Part shown: positions 47,450 to 55,541 of the stretch, one piece after another
How the letters are laid out: every line of letters starts with the position of its first letter
Position numbering within the stretch: position 1 is the first letter of the stretch
Assembly: GCF_029945535.1 (NCBI RefSeq)
Contig: NZ_JAQSCU010000018.1
Span: 305,340 to 369,339 of the forward strand
From: Methylotenera sp.
GTDB lineage: Bacteria > Pseudomonadota > Gammaproteobacteria > Burkholderiales > Methylophilaceae
Direction: 5' to 3'
DNA length: 64,000 nt
The notes under the pieces: generated by a model
The model's database searches: none
The model's input: the letters and a program-made list of their open reading frames with translations, nothing else
Told to the model about the DNA's origin: nothing
Made by a program: the position numbers and the translations under genes

Positions 47450-47457
47450 TCAATCAC

Positions 47458-48507
47458 GTGCAATTTGAAGCAGAATATTACGATGGCATCAGCGCCCGCG
47501 CCAAGCGGGTGCTGGTTGACATTGTAGACAGTCACTTTACTTTCACAGTATCGGTCACCAATGCTGATGAAACTATCAGTCATCAGCCAATCAAAGTATT
47601 AATCGACGATTGTCACGTACAAGCTCGACTTGGAGGTGGCAAACGACTCATCGACTTACCTGACGATAGTCGCTTAGAAACAGATTTTAAAGACTTAGAA
47701 CGTTGCTTACCTGCAAAACCAGCGAATAGATTTTGGCAAGGTGTGCATTACGCCGAAACTCATAAATTTGTAATTCTTATCGCCTTTGTTGGTATTGCGC
47801 TGGCAAGTGCGGCATTACTTAAATATGGCGTGCCTGTCGTTGCTAAATATGCAGCACTAGCCACTCCTGTCAGCATGGAAAAAGACTTAGGTAAACAAAC
47901 CTTAAACTCACTAGACAGTAAAAGACTTGGCTATTTTGAAGCCTCAAAAATACCAGTGGCTAAACAAAAAGACATCACGACGGCACTCGCCGCCATGTGC
48001 ACTAAAACCAACAATTGCCCTGCCTACCAATTAAATTTTAGAAAAAGCCCTATCATTGGCGCTAACGCATTCGCTCTGCCTGGCGGCTATATGGTCATTA
48101 CTGATGAACTGATTGATTTAGCTAAAAATAACGATGAGATCATCGCTGTGTTAGCGCATGAGTTAGGTCATGTAAAAGGCCGACATGCCTTGCGCCAAAC
48201 TTTACAGGGGACCATTTCAGGACTGATTATCATCGCCATCACAGGCGACGTAAGTAGCATAGCTTCTGGCTTACCAGCGTTAATGATGAATATGAGTTAC
48301 TCTCGAGAGCTAGAAACTGAAGCAGACAATTACTCACTGCAATCGCTAAAAACTGCGTGTATTCCAACCAAATCATTTGCTACATTGTTATTAAGATTAG
48401 AAAAAAGCCATGGCGGCGGCGGTTCAATGCCGGAAATGATTTCATCGCACCCTGATACCAAAGCGCGTATTGTGCCATTCTTAAAAGAGCATAGTCATTG
48501 TAGCTAA
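47458..48507 (+). CDS. M48 family zinc metallopeptidase
   Basis: A 349-residue membrane-anchored protease: an N-terminal domain of about 100 residues, one membrane helix (FVILIAFVGIALASAAL) and the M48 catalytic domain with the zinc motif HELGHVKGRHA and the third ligand in ELETEADNYS. The start is GTG at 47458. M48 proteins of this kind act in envelope quality control. Co-transcription with the yjgN-like gene suggests that the two act together. Confidence 0.92.
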   Translation: MQFEAEYYDGISARAKRVLVDIVDSHFTFTVSVTNADETISHQPIKVLIDDCHVQARLGGGKRLIDLPDDSRLETDFKDLERCLPAKPANRFWQGVHYAETHKFVILIAFVGIALASAALLKYGVPVVAKYAALATPVSMEKDLGKQTLNSLDSKRLGYFEASKIPVAKQKDITTALAAMCTKTNNCPAYQLNFRKSPIIGANAFALPGGYMVITDELIDLAKNNDEIIAVLAHELGHVKGRHALRQTLQGTISGLIIIAITGDVSSIASGLPALMMNMSYSRELETEADNYSLQSLKTACIPTKSFATLLLRLEKSHGGGGSMPEMISSHPDTKARIVPFLKEHSHCS

Positions 48508-48555
48508 GCCATGTCAGCTATGATTCATAATTTAGAATCTATTTAATCAAATTAT

Positions 48556-48603
48556 TGTAGGTCGGACTTTAGTCCGAGATGTCGGGTTAAAACCCGACCT
48601 ACA
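48556..48603. repeat. GTAGGTCGG-type imperfect palindrome able to form a three-way junction
   Basis: Outer arms TGTAGGTCGG and CCGACCTACA pair over 48 bases. Inside are two hairpins, CGGACT-TT-AGTCCG and TCGGGTT-AA-AACCCGA, whose outer bases overlap the arms. The family with GTAGGTCGG...CCGACCTAC ends is scattered between genes in many Proteobacteria. It sits 48 bases after the M48 stop codon and may end that transcript. Confidence 0.8.
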
Positions 48604-48637
48604 AATTATCGATTAAGGCTCATCGATATTCAACAAA

Positions 48638-48666
48638 CCTTCACACGCCATTCATCAATCCTTCAC
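48638..48666 (+). promoter_or_regulatory. Candidate PHO box (three 11-bp-spaced repeats) before the PAP2 gene
   Basis: CCTTCAC, CATTCAT and CCTTCAC begin at 48638, 48649 and 48660, exactly 11 bases apart with 4-base spacers. Each matches six of seven positions of the relaxed PhoB half-site CTKTCAY. PhoB binds such tandem direct repeats. No strong -10 is placed at the expected distance, which lowers confidence. Confidence 0.4.
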
Positions 48667-48724
48667 ATTTCAATGACATTCTAGCCTTGATACTAAAAGG
48701 AAAGAATAATATAAACAGGGGGTT

Positions 48725-49264
48725 ATGATGTCATTCAAGATGAGTTTTTATATTAGCCGTATGCATCAACTAGATAGTTTTTTATGTATTGCGGTAAACC
48801 ACACTAGCCAATACAGATTGATACGTAATTTCTTTAGAGCAGCCAGCAGACTTGGTGATGGCATATTCTGGTATGGCCTAATGGCTGGCATTTTGATACT
48901 GCATGGCGCTGAAGGTTTAACACCAGTGATACACATGGCACTAGCAGGCTTAAGCGGGACCTTGCTATACAAATGGTTAAAAGGCAAAACTTTAAGACCA
49001 CGCCCATACGAAGTGCATCAAGATATTTGGTTAACGGGCACGCCGCTTGATAAATTCAGCTTTCCTTCTGGTCATACTTTGCATGCGGTTGTTTTTAGCT
49101 TAGTGGCCATTGGCTACTACCCGCAACTCGCCATCATTGTTGTGCCGTTTGCAGTGATGGTGGGCTTATCTCGTGTGGTATTAGGTTTGCATTACCCTAG
49201 CGACGTGATTGCTGGTGCTCTTATTGGCGCCACGATTGCTAGATTGTCATTCTTGCTAGCCTAG
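48725..49264 (+). CDS. PAP2 superfamily phosphatase
   Basis: A 179-residue membrane phosphatase with about five hydrophobic segments and the three acid-phosphatase motifs KGKTLRPRP, PSGH and SRVVLGLHYPSD, whose two His and one Arg are catalytic. Members dephosphorylate phosphatidate, phosphatidylglycerol phosphate or undecaprenyl pyrophosphate. AGGGGG before the ATG pair at 48725/48728 is the ribosome site. Beside a phospholipase C-like protein and a lipid-type glycosyltransferase, a phosphatidate phosphatase role making diacylglycerol is plausible but inferred. Confidence 0.9.
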   Translation: MMSFKMSFYISRMHQLDSFLCIAVNHTSQYRLIRNFFRAASRLGDGIFWYGLMAGILILHGAEGLTPVIHMALAGLSGTLLYKWLKGKTLRPRPYEVHQDIWLTGTPLDKFSFPSGHTLHAVVFSLVAIGYYPQLAIIVVPFAVMVGLSRVVLGLHYPSDVIAGALIGATIARLSFLLA

Positions 49265-49292
49265 TAACCTAATAGTCTAATGACCTAACCTT

Positions 49293-50153
49293 CTAATGAA
49301 AAGCATCCTCAACTAAAGTCTTTTGATAATATTGAATCGGCGTTGAGTGCACAATATACAAGTGCTTTAAACATTGCTCACGCCATACATCTAACTGATC
49401 CACACTAAGATTTTTCAGTTCCGGCTCTAAAAGTGGATTTTTGCCATTGAGCACCTCACCAATATCCGCCACTGCTACTTGTGTTTTAGCCACATAGTAG
49501 ACAAAGTGTTTAAACACACGCTTATCAATCACTTGTACGGCTTTATAAATCAGCGTTGGCAACTTAACGGCACGTAATACACCATCCCAGAATGCTAAGC
49601 GTTTTAAAGCCTTCGTTGTGACATGCATTGGACATTCAAATTGAATAGAAATAAACGCAGCAATCACGGTTTGATGTTTATTCAATAGCTGTCTTGCTGA
49701 GATATCCATCAGTGGAGCCAAATGTCCATCCATCGCCCATTCCGAGGCAATATGCGTGAACACCTCATTTTTATGCCACATCGCCTCGTGTGCAGGTACA
49801 AAATGATTATGTGCAATCACATCAATATATAAGTGGCTGATATAGCCGATGGCAATGGCAGTTTCCTCTTCTGTGCGTGCAGACTGCATCAGTTGATGAC
49901 CATGCTTCCACAGGTGAGTTTGGCGATAGTGAGGACTCACAATCGCCAAATCAGGCAAGCAAGCACCTGCCATCACTAGCTCAGGGAAGTTTTTGATTGC
50001 ACGTTGCAAACGTGGATCCAGCAAGGGCATCGCCCAGAGCAGCGATTGTGCGAAATATAGATGTGTCACCAACCCCCAAGCATTCGCGTCCACTGAATAC
50101 AGACAGCATGGCAACCACCAACAATAATGTTTAATGAATTTGGGTATATGCAT
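49293..50153 (-). CDS. Exported zinc-dependent phospholipase C-like protein
   Basis: A 286-residue protein of the Zn-dependent PLC / S1-P1 fold. The N-terminus has a short export signal ending DANA, so the mature chain would begin with Trp26 (WGLVTH), as in Bacillus cereus PLC where the N-terminal Trp itself binds zinc. The remaining ligands line up: His31, Asp68 (CLPDLA), His84 or His86 (LWKHGHQ), His107 and Asp111 (HxxxD in ISHLYIDVIAHNHF), His115 or His117, and His134 and Glu138 (HIASE). Such enzymes release diacylglycerol from phospholipids. It is divergent from the glycosyltransferase gene and has a PHO-box-like site 35 bases upstream. Confidence 0.78.
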   Translation of the reverse strand: MHIPKFIKHYCWWLPCCLYSVDANAWGLVTHLYFAQSLLWAMPLLDPRLQRAIKNFPELVMAGACLPDLAIVSPHYRQTHLWKHGHQLMQSARTEEETAIAIGYISHLYIDVIAHNHFVPAHEAMWHKNEVFTHIASEWAMDGHLAPLMDISARQLLNKHQTVIAAFISIQFECPMHVTTKALKRLAFWDGVLRAVKLPTLIYKAVQVIDKRVFKHFVYYVAKTQVAVADIGEVLNGKNPLLEPELKNLSVDQLDVWREQCLKHLYIVHSTPIQYYQKTLVEDAFH

Positions 50154-50187
50154 AGCGTGTAATTTGCCATGCTGTGATTAAGTATTG

Positions 50188-50205
50188 GTTACAGATATAT
50201 GACTA
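50188..50205 (-). promoter_or_regulatory. Candidate PHO box before the phospholipase C-like gene
   Basis: On the minus strand TAGTCAT-ATAT-CTGTAAC matches about 14 of 18 positions of the E. coli PHO box CTGTCATAAATCTGTCAC, with the right 11-base repeat. It is 35 bases before the ATG. No convincing -10 is seen. Confidence 0.4.
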
Positions 50206-50228
50206 TTTAGTGAAAATTTTAAAGGCAT

Positions 50229-50246
50229 TTTTCATCAAACCGTCAT
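50229..50246 (+). promoter_or_regulatory. Candidate PHO box before the glycosyltransferase gene
   Basis: TTTTCAT-CAAA-CCGTCAT gives two half-sites 11 bases apart, each matching six of seven positions of CTKTCAY. It lies 70 bases before the ATG of the glycosyltransferase gene, in the 163-base divergent gap. TATCGT at about 10 bases further on is a weak -10. Confidence 0.4.
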
Positions 50247-50316
50247 ATTGGGTCGCTATCGTTCATTTTAACAATCTACTAATTAACTACTTGATTTAAT
50301 TAAGCGAACTCTACTT

Positions 50317-51525
50317 ATGAAAATACTATTTATCTCAGATGTCTATTTTCCGCGAATTAATGGCGTATCAACTTCTATCAGAACGTTTGTTTTGCAAATG
50401 CAAAACTTAGGTCACGAAGTACATTTAATCGCACCGGATTATGATGTGGTGACAGAAGATGAAGCGTGGATTAAGCGCATTCCAGCACGTAGCATCTACT
50501 TTGACCCTGAAGATAAACTCATGAAATACGGCGAGGCGGTAAAGTTACTACCAGTGCTTGAGCAAGAAAAGTACGACATCATTCACGTGCACACACCATT
50601 TGTGGCGCATTACTTAGGGCTTAAGCTTGCAGCACAGCTGAATATTCCATGTATAGAAACTTATCACACCTTCTTTGAGGATTATTTGCATCATTACCTG
50701 CCTTGGATGCCTAAGTCGATTGCACGTGGTATCGCAAGAATGATTTCCAAACGCCAATGCAATGCGGTAGATGCGATTGTCGCACCATCAAACCCCATGC
50801 TGGATGTATTGCGTAGATACGGCGTTAACGTGCTATCTGAGGTAATTCCAACTGGCTTGCAAGATAGTAGCTTTGCAGCCGCAGATGGCCAAGCATTTCG
50901 ATTGAAATATGGCATCCCACTAGATAGACCTATGTTGTTATATGTAGGCCGTGTTGCATTTGAAAAGAATATTGATTTCTTATTAGAGATGACCAAAATA
51001 CTCGCGGAGAAACGGCCTGATGTTTTATTGGTAGTGACTGGTGAAGGCCCTGCGGAGGCGAGTTTACATAAACTTGCCAAGACCTTAGAGATAGAAAAGA
51101 ATGTTCAATTTATCGGCTACTTAGACCGTAACAAAGAACTGAATGCCTGCTATGAATCAGCTGATATTTTTGTATTCGCGTCTAAAAGTGAAACTCAAGG
51201 TTTGGTTCTGTTAGAGGCCATGGCGCAAGCTACGCCAGTAGTAGCGATTGCCGAACTAGGTACAGCCTCTATTTTAATTGAAGGAAAAGGCGCGCTGATT
51301 GCGCCTGACGACACAGCTCAATTTGCAGAAAGAGTGCATCAATTACTGCTGAATCCTGAGCATAGATTTGAACTGGGTAATCGGGCAAAAAATTATGCCT
51401 TGGATAAATGGACTGCAACACTGCAAGCACAACGGATGATTAAATTTTATGAGGAAATTATCCTAAGTCCATCATCACCACATCAACCTTACCTTAAAAC
51501 ACAGTTAGACCCCGTAAAAGGCTAA
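50317..51525 (+). CDS. Family 4 glycosyltransferase, diacylglycerol glycosyltransferase-like
   Basis: A 402-residue GT-B enzyme. The start MKILFISDVYFPRINGVSTS and the segments IIHVHTPF and CIETYHTFFEDYLHHYLP resemble 1,2-diacylglycerol 3-glucosyltransferases (Acholeplasma alMGS type) and bacterial mannosyltransferases. The C-terminal domain has LLYVGRVAFEKNIDFLLE and the nucleotide-sugar EX7E motif ETQGLVLLE. Known lipid enzymes of this type attach a sugar to diacylglycerol at the cytoplasmic membrane face. The acceptor here is inferred from resemblance and from its neighbours. Confidence 0.82.
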   Translation: MKILFISDVYFPRINGVSTSIRTFVLQMQNLGHEVHLIAPDYDVVTEDEAWIKRIPARSIYFDPEDKLMKYGEAVKLLPVLEQEKYDIIHVHTPFVAHYLGLKLAAQLNIPCIETYHTFFEDYLHHYLPWMPKSIARGIARMISKRQCNAVDAIVAPSNPMLDVLRRYGVNVLSEVIPTGLQDSSFAAADGQAFRLKYGIPLDRPMLLYVGRVAFEKNIDFLLEMTKILAEKRPDVLLVVTGEGPAEASLHKLAKTLEIEKNVQFIGYLDRNKELNACYESADIFVFASKSETQGLVLLEAMAQATPVVAIAELGTASILIEGKGALIAPDDTAQFAERVHQLLLNPEHRFELGNRAKNYALDKWTATLQAQRMIKFYEEIILSPSSPHQPYLKTQLDPVKG

Positions 51526-51549
51526 TACGCGCTTATTAAAAGTACGGTC

Positions 51550-52791
51550 TTAAGTTGATTCTTGCATCACTAGCTTTTGTACAACTAGACTACCCACCAT
51601 ATCACCTTCAACATTCACGGTGGTGCGTAAAGTATCAAGTAGCCTATCAATAGGCAGCAGAATCGCAATGGCTTCTGCAGGTAAGCCAACCGATTGCAAC
51701 ACCATCACCATGGTGACCATGCCAGCACTTGGAATGCCTGGCGCACCCATGGCAGCAATCATGGCGGTAAAGAACACAATAAGTTGCTGCGCCATACTTA
51801 GCTCTATACCAGCCAAATTAGCGATGAATATTGCCGCTGCGGCCTCGTACAATGCGGTGCCATCCATGTTGATAGTTGCGCCAAGCGGAACTACAAACCC
51901 TGCAATTTCAGGTTTAACGTGCAAGTGCTGAGTAGTACAGCGCAAAGTAACAGGTAGCGTGGCTGAACTTGAACTGGTAGCAAAAGCGGTGATTAGAGAT
52001 TCACGCGCTCCGCGCCAAAACCATAGTGGTGACCTGCCTGTAAATAGGTACAAAATCAACGGTAAAAGGATGACGCCGTGGACTAAAAGAGAGCCGACAA
52101 TGACTGCTACAAACTTTGCTAAAGTACTCAGCATTGCCGCATCTTGCACGGCAATTAACTTTATCAAAAGCGCCATGATACCCAGTGGCGCTAAACGCAT
52201 CACCCAGCTCACGATATGCATGGTCACTTCTAAGCCTTCTTGCAGTAGGGCAAGTATGTTTTTGAAACGCTCACCACCCATGACCAGCGTGATGCCTAAA
52301 ACAAGGGCGAATGTGACTACCGCTAGTACATTGCCTTGTGACAAGGCCGTAAAAGGATTTAGAAATAAGCCATGAAGAAACTGGGCAAAGAATTCTGGTA
52401 AAGGTAGTTGCTTAGCTTCAAAATTCTGCATGGCATCTTGAAACATCGCCAAATGTAAGCCACCGCCTGGCTTAAAGTAATTGCTAGCAGCTAGCGCCAA
52501 TACCATTGCGATAGCCATACTACTGATAAAAAATAGTAAGGTGGTTACCCATACATGGTGTATTTGCTGATGTTGCCGTAAGTTAGCAATGCCAACGGTA
52601 ATAGAGCAAAACACCAGTGGGATTAAAATCATTTTGAGCAAATCAATAAACAGCGTGCCGACTAGCCCTGACGTGTAAAGACCAGTCTGCACTATATGAT
52701 TTTCAGCCCCTAGGGAATGAAAATACAAACCTAGCCCAACACCAAACATTGCACCTAATAATATCTGGACGTTAAGGCTAGGGAGTTTCAT
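51550..52791 (-). CDS. Dicarboxylate/amino acid:cation symporter
   Basis: A 413-residue transporter of the DAACS (GltP/DctA) family with eight hydrophobic segments. The serine-rich hairpin TAFATSSSSATLPVTLRC, the NMDGTALYEA motif and GAPGIPSAGMVTMVMVLQ mark the substrate/ion site. It probably imports glutamate or C4-dicarboxylates with protons or sodium. It lies 5 bases after the rRNA methyltransferase gene. Confidence 0.93.
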   Translation of the reverse strand: MKLPSLNVQILLGAMFGVGLGLYFHSLGAENHIVQTGLYTSGLVGTLFIDLLKMILIPLVFCSITVGIANLRQHQQIHHVWVTTLLFFISSMAIAMVLALAASNYFKPGGGLHLAMFQDAMQNFEAKQLPLPEFFAQFLHGLFLNPFTALSQGNVLAVVTFALVLGITLVMGGERFKNILALLQEGLEVTMHIVSWVMRLAPLGIMALLIKLIAVQDAAMLSTLAKFVAVIVGSLLVHGVILLPLILYLFTGRSPLWFWRGARESLITAFATSSSSATLPVTLRCTTQHLHVKPEIAGFVVPLGATINMDGTALYEAAAAIFIANLAGIELSMAQQLIVFFTAMIAAMGAPGIPSAGMVTMVMVLQSVGLPAEAIAILLPIDRLLDTLRTTVNVEGDMVGSLVVQKLVMQEST

Positions 52792-52796
52792 GATGC

Positions 52797-54392
52797 TTAC
52801 TCTTTAACAGCCTTAGTTTTAACGGCTTTAGGCTTGGCTACTTTTTCTTTCACTACTTTTTCTTTAACCGCTTTTTCCTTAACTACTTTAGGTTTTGCTA
52901 CTTTTTCTTTAACCTCGGCCTCTTCTTCCATAGCATCTTCCACGACAGTGCCTCCCACTAAAGTCTCTTCAACCGTAGCTTCTTTCACGGCTTTAGGTTT
53001 GGCAACTTTAGCTTTTGCTGCGGACTTTTTAGCTTTTGGTTCAGTCGTAACCGTTTCTACTACAGCTTCTGCTTCAGCAACTACAGGAGCTACTACTTTC
53101 GCAGACTCAGTGCTGCCATCGGTTTTTTCAAATACGGCCGCAAAAAAGCCATCGGTATTATGTAAGTGTGGCAATAATTTTAAATAATCGCCCGTATCTA
53201 AATTAATTTGTTGCTGTTTTAAAATTTCAGCTGCGTTGAGCAATTTAAAATCTGGATGTGCTGCCAAAAAGTTTTCTGCTATTTGCTCATTCTCATCACG
53301 CAACAAGCTGCACGTTGAGTAAATTAGACGTCCACCAGCTTTAGTCAGTTTAGAAGCACGCGCTAAAATATTCGCTTGCTTCACTGTCAGTTCAGCCAAA
53401 TCTTGTGGTGTTTGACGCCATTTAAGATCCGGATTGCGGCGCAAAGTGCCTAAGCCTGTGCAAGGTGCATCCACCAATACACGGTCAAATTTACCATTTA
53501 AGCGTTTAAGTTTAGGGTCGGTTTCACTGCTGATGCTTTGTGCATTCAGATTGCTTAAACCAGAGCGTTTTAGTCGTTGGCCTAAGCTGTGCAAACGTTT
53601 TTCTGACACATCAAATGCATACAAACGGCCAGTATTGCGCATTAAAGCACCCATGGCTAAAGTTTTACCGCCCGCACCTGCGCAAAAGTCTGCCACCATC
53701 ATGCCACGTTTGGGCGCGACTAAATGCGCTAAAATTTGGCTACCTTCATCTTGTACTTCAATCTGGCCTTCAGTAAACATGACATGACGACTGATATTCA
53801 AGCGTAATGGCATGCGTAAACCAATCGGCGAATATGGTGTTTTAGTGACATTGCTTTCGCCCGAAGTATTTTCCGCAATAAATTTAGCCATCACATCATC
53901 GCGTGTGCCTTTAATGGTGTTCACGCGTAAATCTAGAGTGGCAGCATCATGCATGCTACGTGCGATAGTAAGCGCTTCCTTTTCGCCATATTGTGCAACT
54001 AGCTTTTCCCACAACCAATCGCGCACATCGGCTTGAACAGCCAGCGGTAAGTTTTCTGTAGATTTTGCTTTAATGGTATGCGCCCACTCGATTTGCTGCT
54101 CAGTGAGCATCGATTCGATTTTCTGTATGCTCATGCCCTGTATGCGTAGCATCCAAGCTAACACCAACTTACGCGCATCATCAGGATCATTATCATCATT
54201 AGCGGTCACCGCACTTAAAAAACGTAAACGGCGCAAAACGCCATAAACACTTTCTGCCACAAAAGCACGTTCTTTGGTGCCAAGGTCACGGTTGTTTCGA
54301 AAGAATTCGCTTAGCTTGGCATCTGCAGGGCTGTTGAATTCAAGCAAGTTAGATAACATTACAGCGGCTTGCCGTATTAGGTTGGGCGTCAT
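52797..54392 (-). CDS. rsmB: RsmB-type 16S rRNA (cytosine-5)-methyltransferase with long charged tail
   Basis: A 531-residue RsmB/NOP-family enzyme. A NusB-like N-terminal helical domain (to about 140) is followed by a SAM domain with ADFCAGAGGKTLA, DAPCTGLGTLRRNPD (one catalytic Cys) and YSTCSLLRDENE (the second). The family makes m5C in rRNA. The last roughly 105 residues are a Lys/Val/Glu/Ala tail with repeated KEKVAKPKAVK-like units, absent from E. coli RsmB. Assignment to RsmB rather than another NOP member is tentative. Confidence 0.88.
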   Translation of the reverse strand: MTPNLIRQAAVMLSNLLEFNSPADAKLSEFFRNNRDLGTKERAFVAESVYGVLRRLRFLSAVTANDDNDPDDARKLVLAWMLRIQGMSIQKIESMLTEQQIEWAHTIKAKSTENLPLAVQADVRDWLWEKLVAQYGEKEALTIARSMHDAATLDLRVNTIKGTRDDVMAKFIAENTSGESNVTKTPYSPIGLRMPLRLNISRHVMFTEGQIEVQDEGSQILAHLVAPKRGMMVADFCAGAGGKTLAMGALMRNTGRLYAFDVSEKRLHSLGQRLKRSGLSNLNAQSISSETDPKLKRLNGKFDRVLVDAPCTGLGTLRRNPDLKWRQTPQDLAELTVKQANILARASKLTKAGGRLIYSTCSLLRDENEQIAENFLAAHPDFKLLNAAEILKQQQINLDTGDYLKLLPHLHNTDGFFAAVFEKTDGSTESAKVVAPVVAEAEAVVETVTTEPKAKKSAAKAKVAKPKAVKEATVEETLVGGTVVEDAMEEEAEVKEKVAKPKVVKEKAVKEKVVKEKVAKPKAVKTKAVKE

Positions 54393-54443
54393 TTGGTTCT
54401 CTTTAATATATATGCTGGCTGTGAATTAAGCCATAAGTCTTAC

Positions 54444-55541
54444 TTACGGTAGCGGCAAAGGCTCTAGTCTGGCGTCTAAACTAGTAATTACCAGCTCATA
54501 CATTTTACCATCGCCGCTAGTTTCCCGTATTTTAACAGGTACATGCTGATAATCTAAGGCTAACCACAATTCTGTTTTCTTTTCGCCTTCTGACGCCATT
54601 CTAGAGATATGAACAGTTTTAATATCACCAAGTTTGGTAGTAAGCGTTTCCTCACCTTCAAAAGTGTAATCATAAACACCCAGTTTCTTACCATTGGTAA
54701 TGTTCAACTGCATATTTTGCAAAGGTGGCACAAACATAAACTGATACATAAAGCTCAATAAATCTTGCGTGCCATCTTGCAAATTAAAAGTTTGATCGCC
54801 TTTTTGGCTATGCAAAGTTAGTTTTTTAGATCTCCAATTAAAATCAGCACTAAAGGTTTTATCTTTTTTATTACCGAATTGATATAAATAATGCGCTGGT
54901 TGCAAACCAAGCTCATCGAAATATCCATCACTCGTTTGTAGCAAGTCTGGAATGACTAAAGAAATCAGTCCCTTGGCTTGGATCAAGCTTTTTATCTGGT
55001 ACTGCTCACCATTCGGCATCCGTTGATAAATCACTCTAGCACTTCCTGCTACGGCTCTATTGTCAACATCGCCTTTATCCGTATAGACGGCAAATTCAGA
55101 TTCAATATATTGATAGGGTTTAGGCTTGGTCATTAAACCAGCCTCTTCTTGATGTTCAACGATGGGTTGCACATCTTCAGGCGGCTCCATTGGCGTTGCG
55201 GTATCAGCTGGCGTAAGCTCCGTTGGTAGTGGATTAGCGGGAGCTACTGGTTCAACTGGCTTTTCTTCTTCTATTTTCGCTGGTTTATTAGCCTCAGCGT
55301 GCTTCGCAACTGGTTTCTTTCCTACAGGTGGATTTTGAAGTGGGCTAGGCAAAGCTTTAGGCAACACTAATCGAGCTTCTATTAAATCGCGCTGTTCATT
55401 TAAGTTTGGCAGATTAAAGCTGAATTTTCCGATTAGAAATAAATGCAGAAAAAACGACAAACCTAATGCAAGCGCTAACCTTCTGTAGCTAGCATCTTGG
55501 CATAACGACTTTAATTTAATCCAAGGTTTACTAATCCACAT
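54444..55541 (-). CDS. DUF3108 protein with TonB-like N-terminus
   Basis: A 365-residue protein. A membrane helix (LALALGLSFFLHLFLIGKFS) is followed by a Pro/Glu/Lys-rich periplasmic stretch at about 60-130 like that of TonB, then a DUF3108 domain with TQDLLSFMYQFMFVPP and TVHISRMASEGEKKTELWLA. The start overlaps the end of the other DUF3108 gene by 11 bases. The family is periplasmic and lipocalin-like in predicted fold; its function is unknown. Confidence 0.85.
   Translation of the reverse strand: MWISKPWIKLKSLCQDASYRRLALALGLSFFLHLFLIGKFSFNLPNLNEQRDLIEARLVLPKALPSPLQNPPVGKKPVAKHAEANKPAKIEEEKPVEPVAPANPLPTELTPADTATPMEPPEDVQPIVEHQEEAGLMTKPKPYQYIESEFAVYTDKGDVDNRAVAGSARVIYQRMPNGEQYQIKSLIQAKGLISLVIPDLLQTSDGYFDELGLQPAHYLYQFGNKKDKTFSADFNWRSKKLTLHSQKGDQTFNLQDGTQDLLSFMYQFMFVPPLQNMQLNITNGKKLGVYDYTFEGEETLTTKLGDIKTVHISRMASEGEKKTELWLALDYQHVPVKIRETSGDGKMYELVITSLDARLEPLPLP

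Noticed and set aside
48685-48700. GATACT as the -10 of a PHO-controlled promoter
   Set aside because: The distance from the last repeat is too long (about 21 bases from a TTCACA -35 substitute), so the promoter itself is not claimed.
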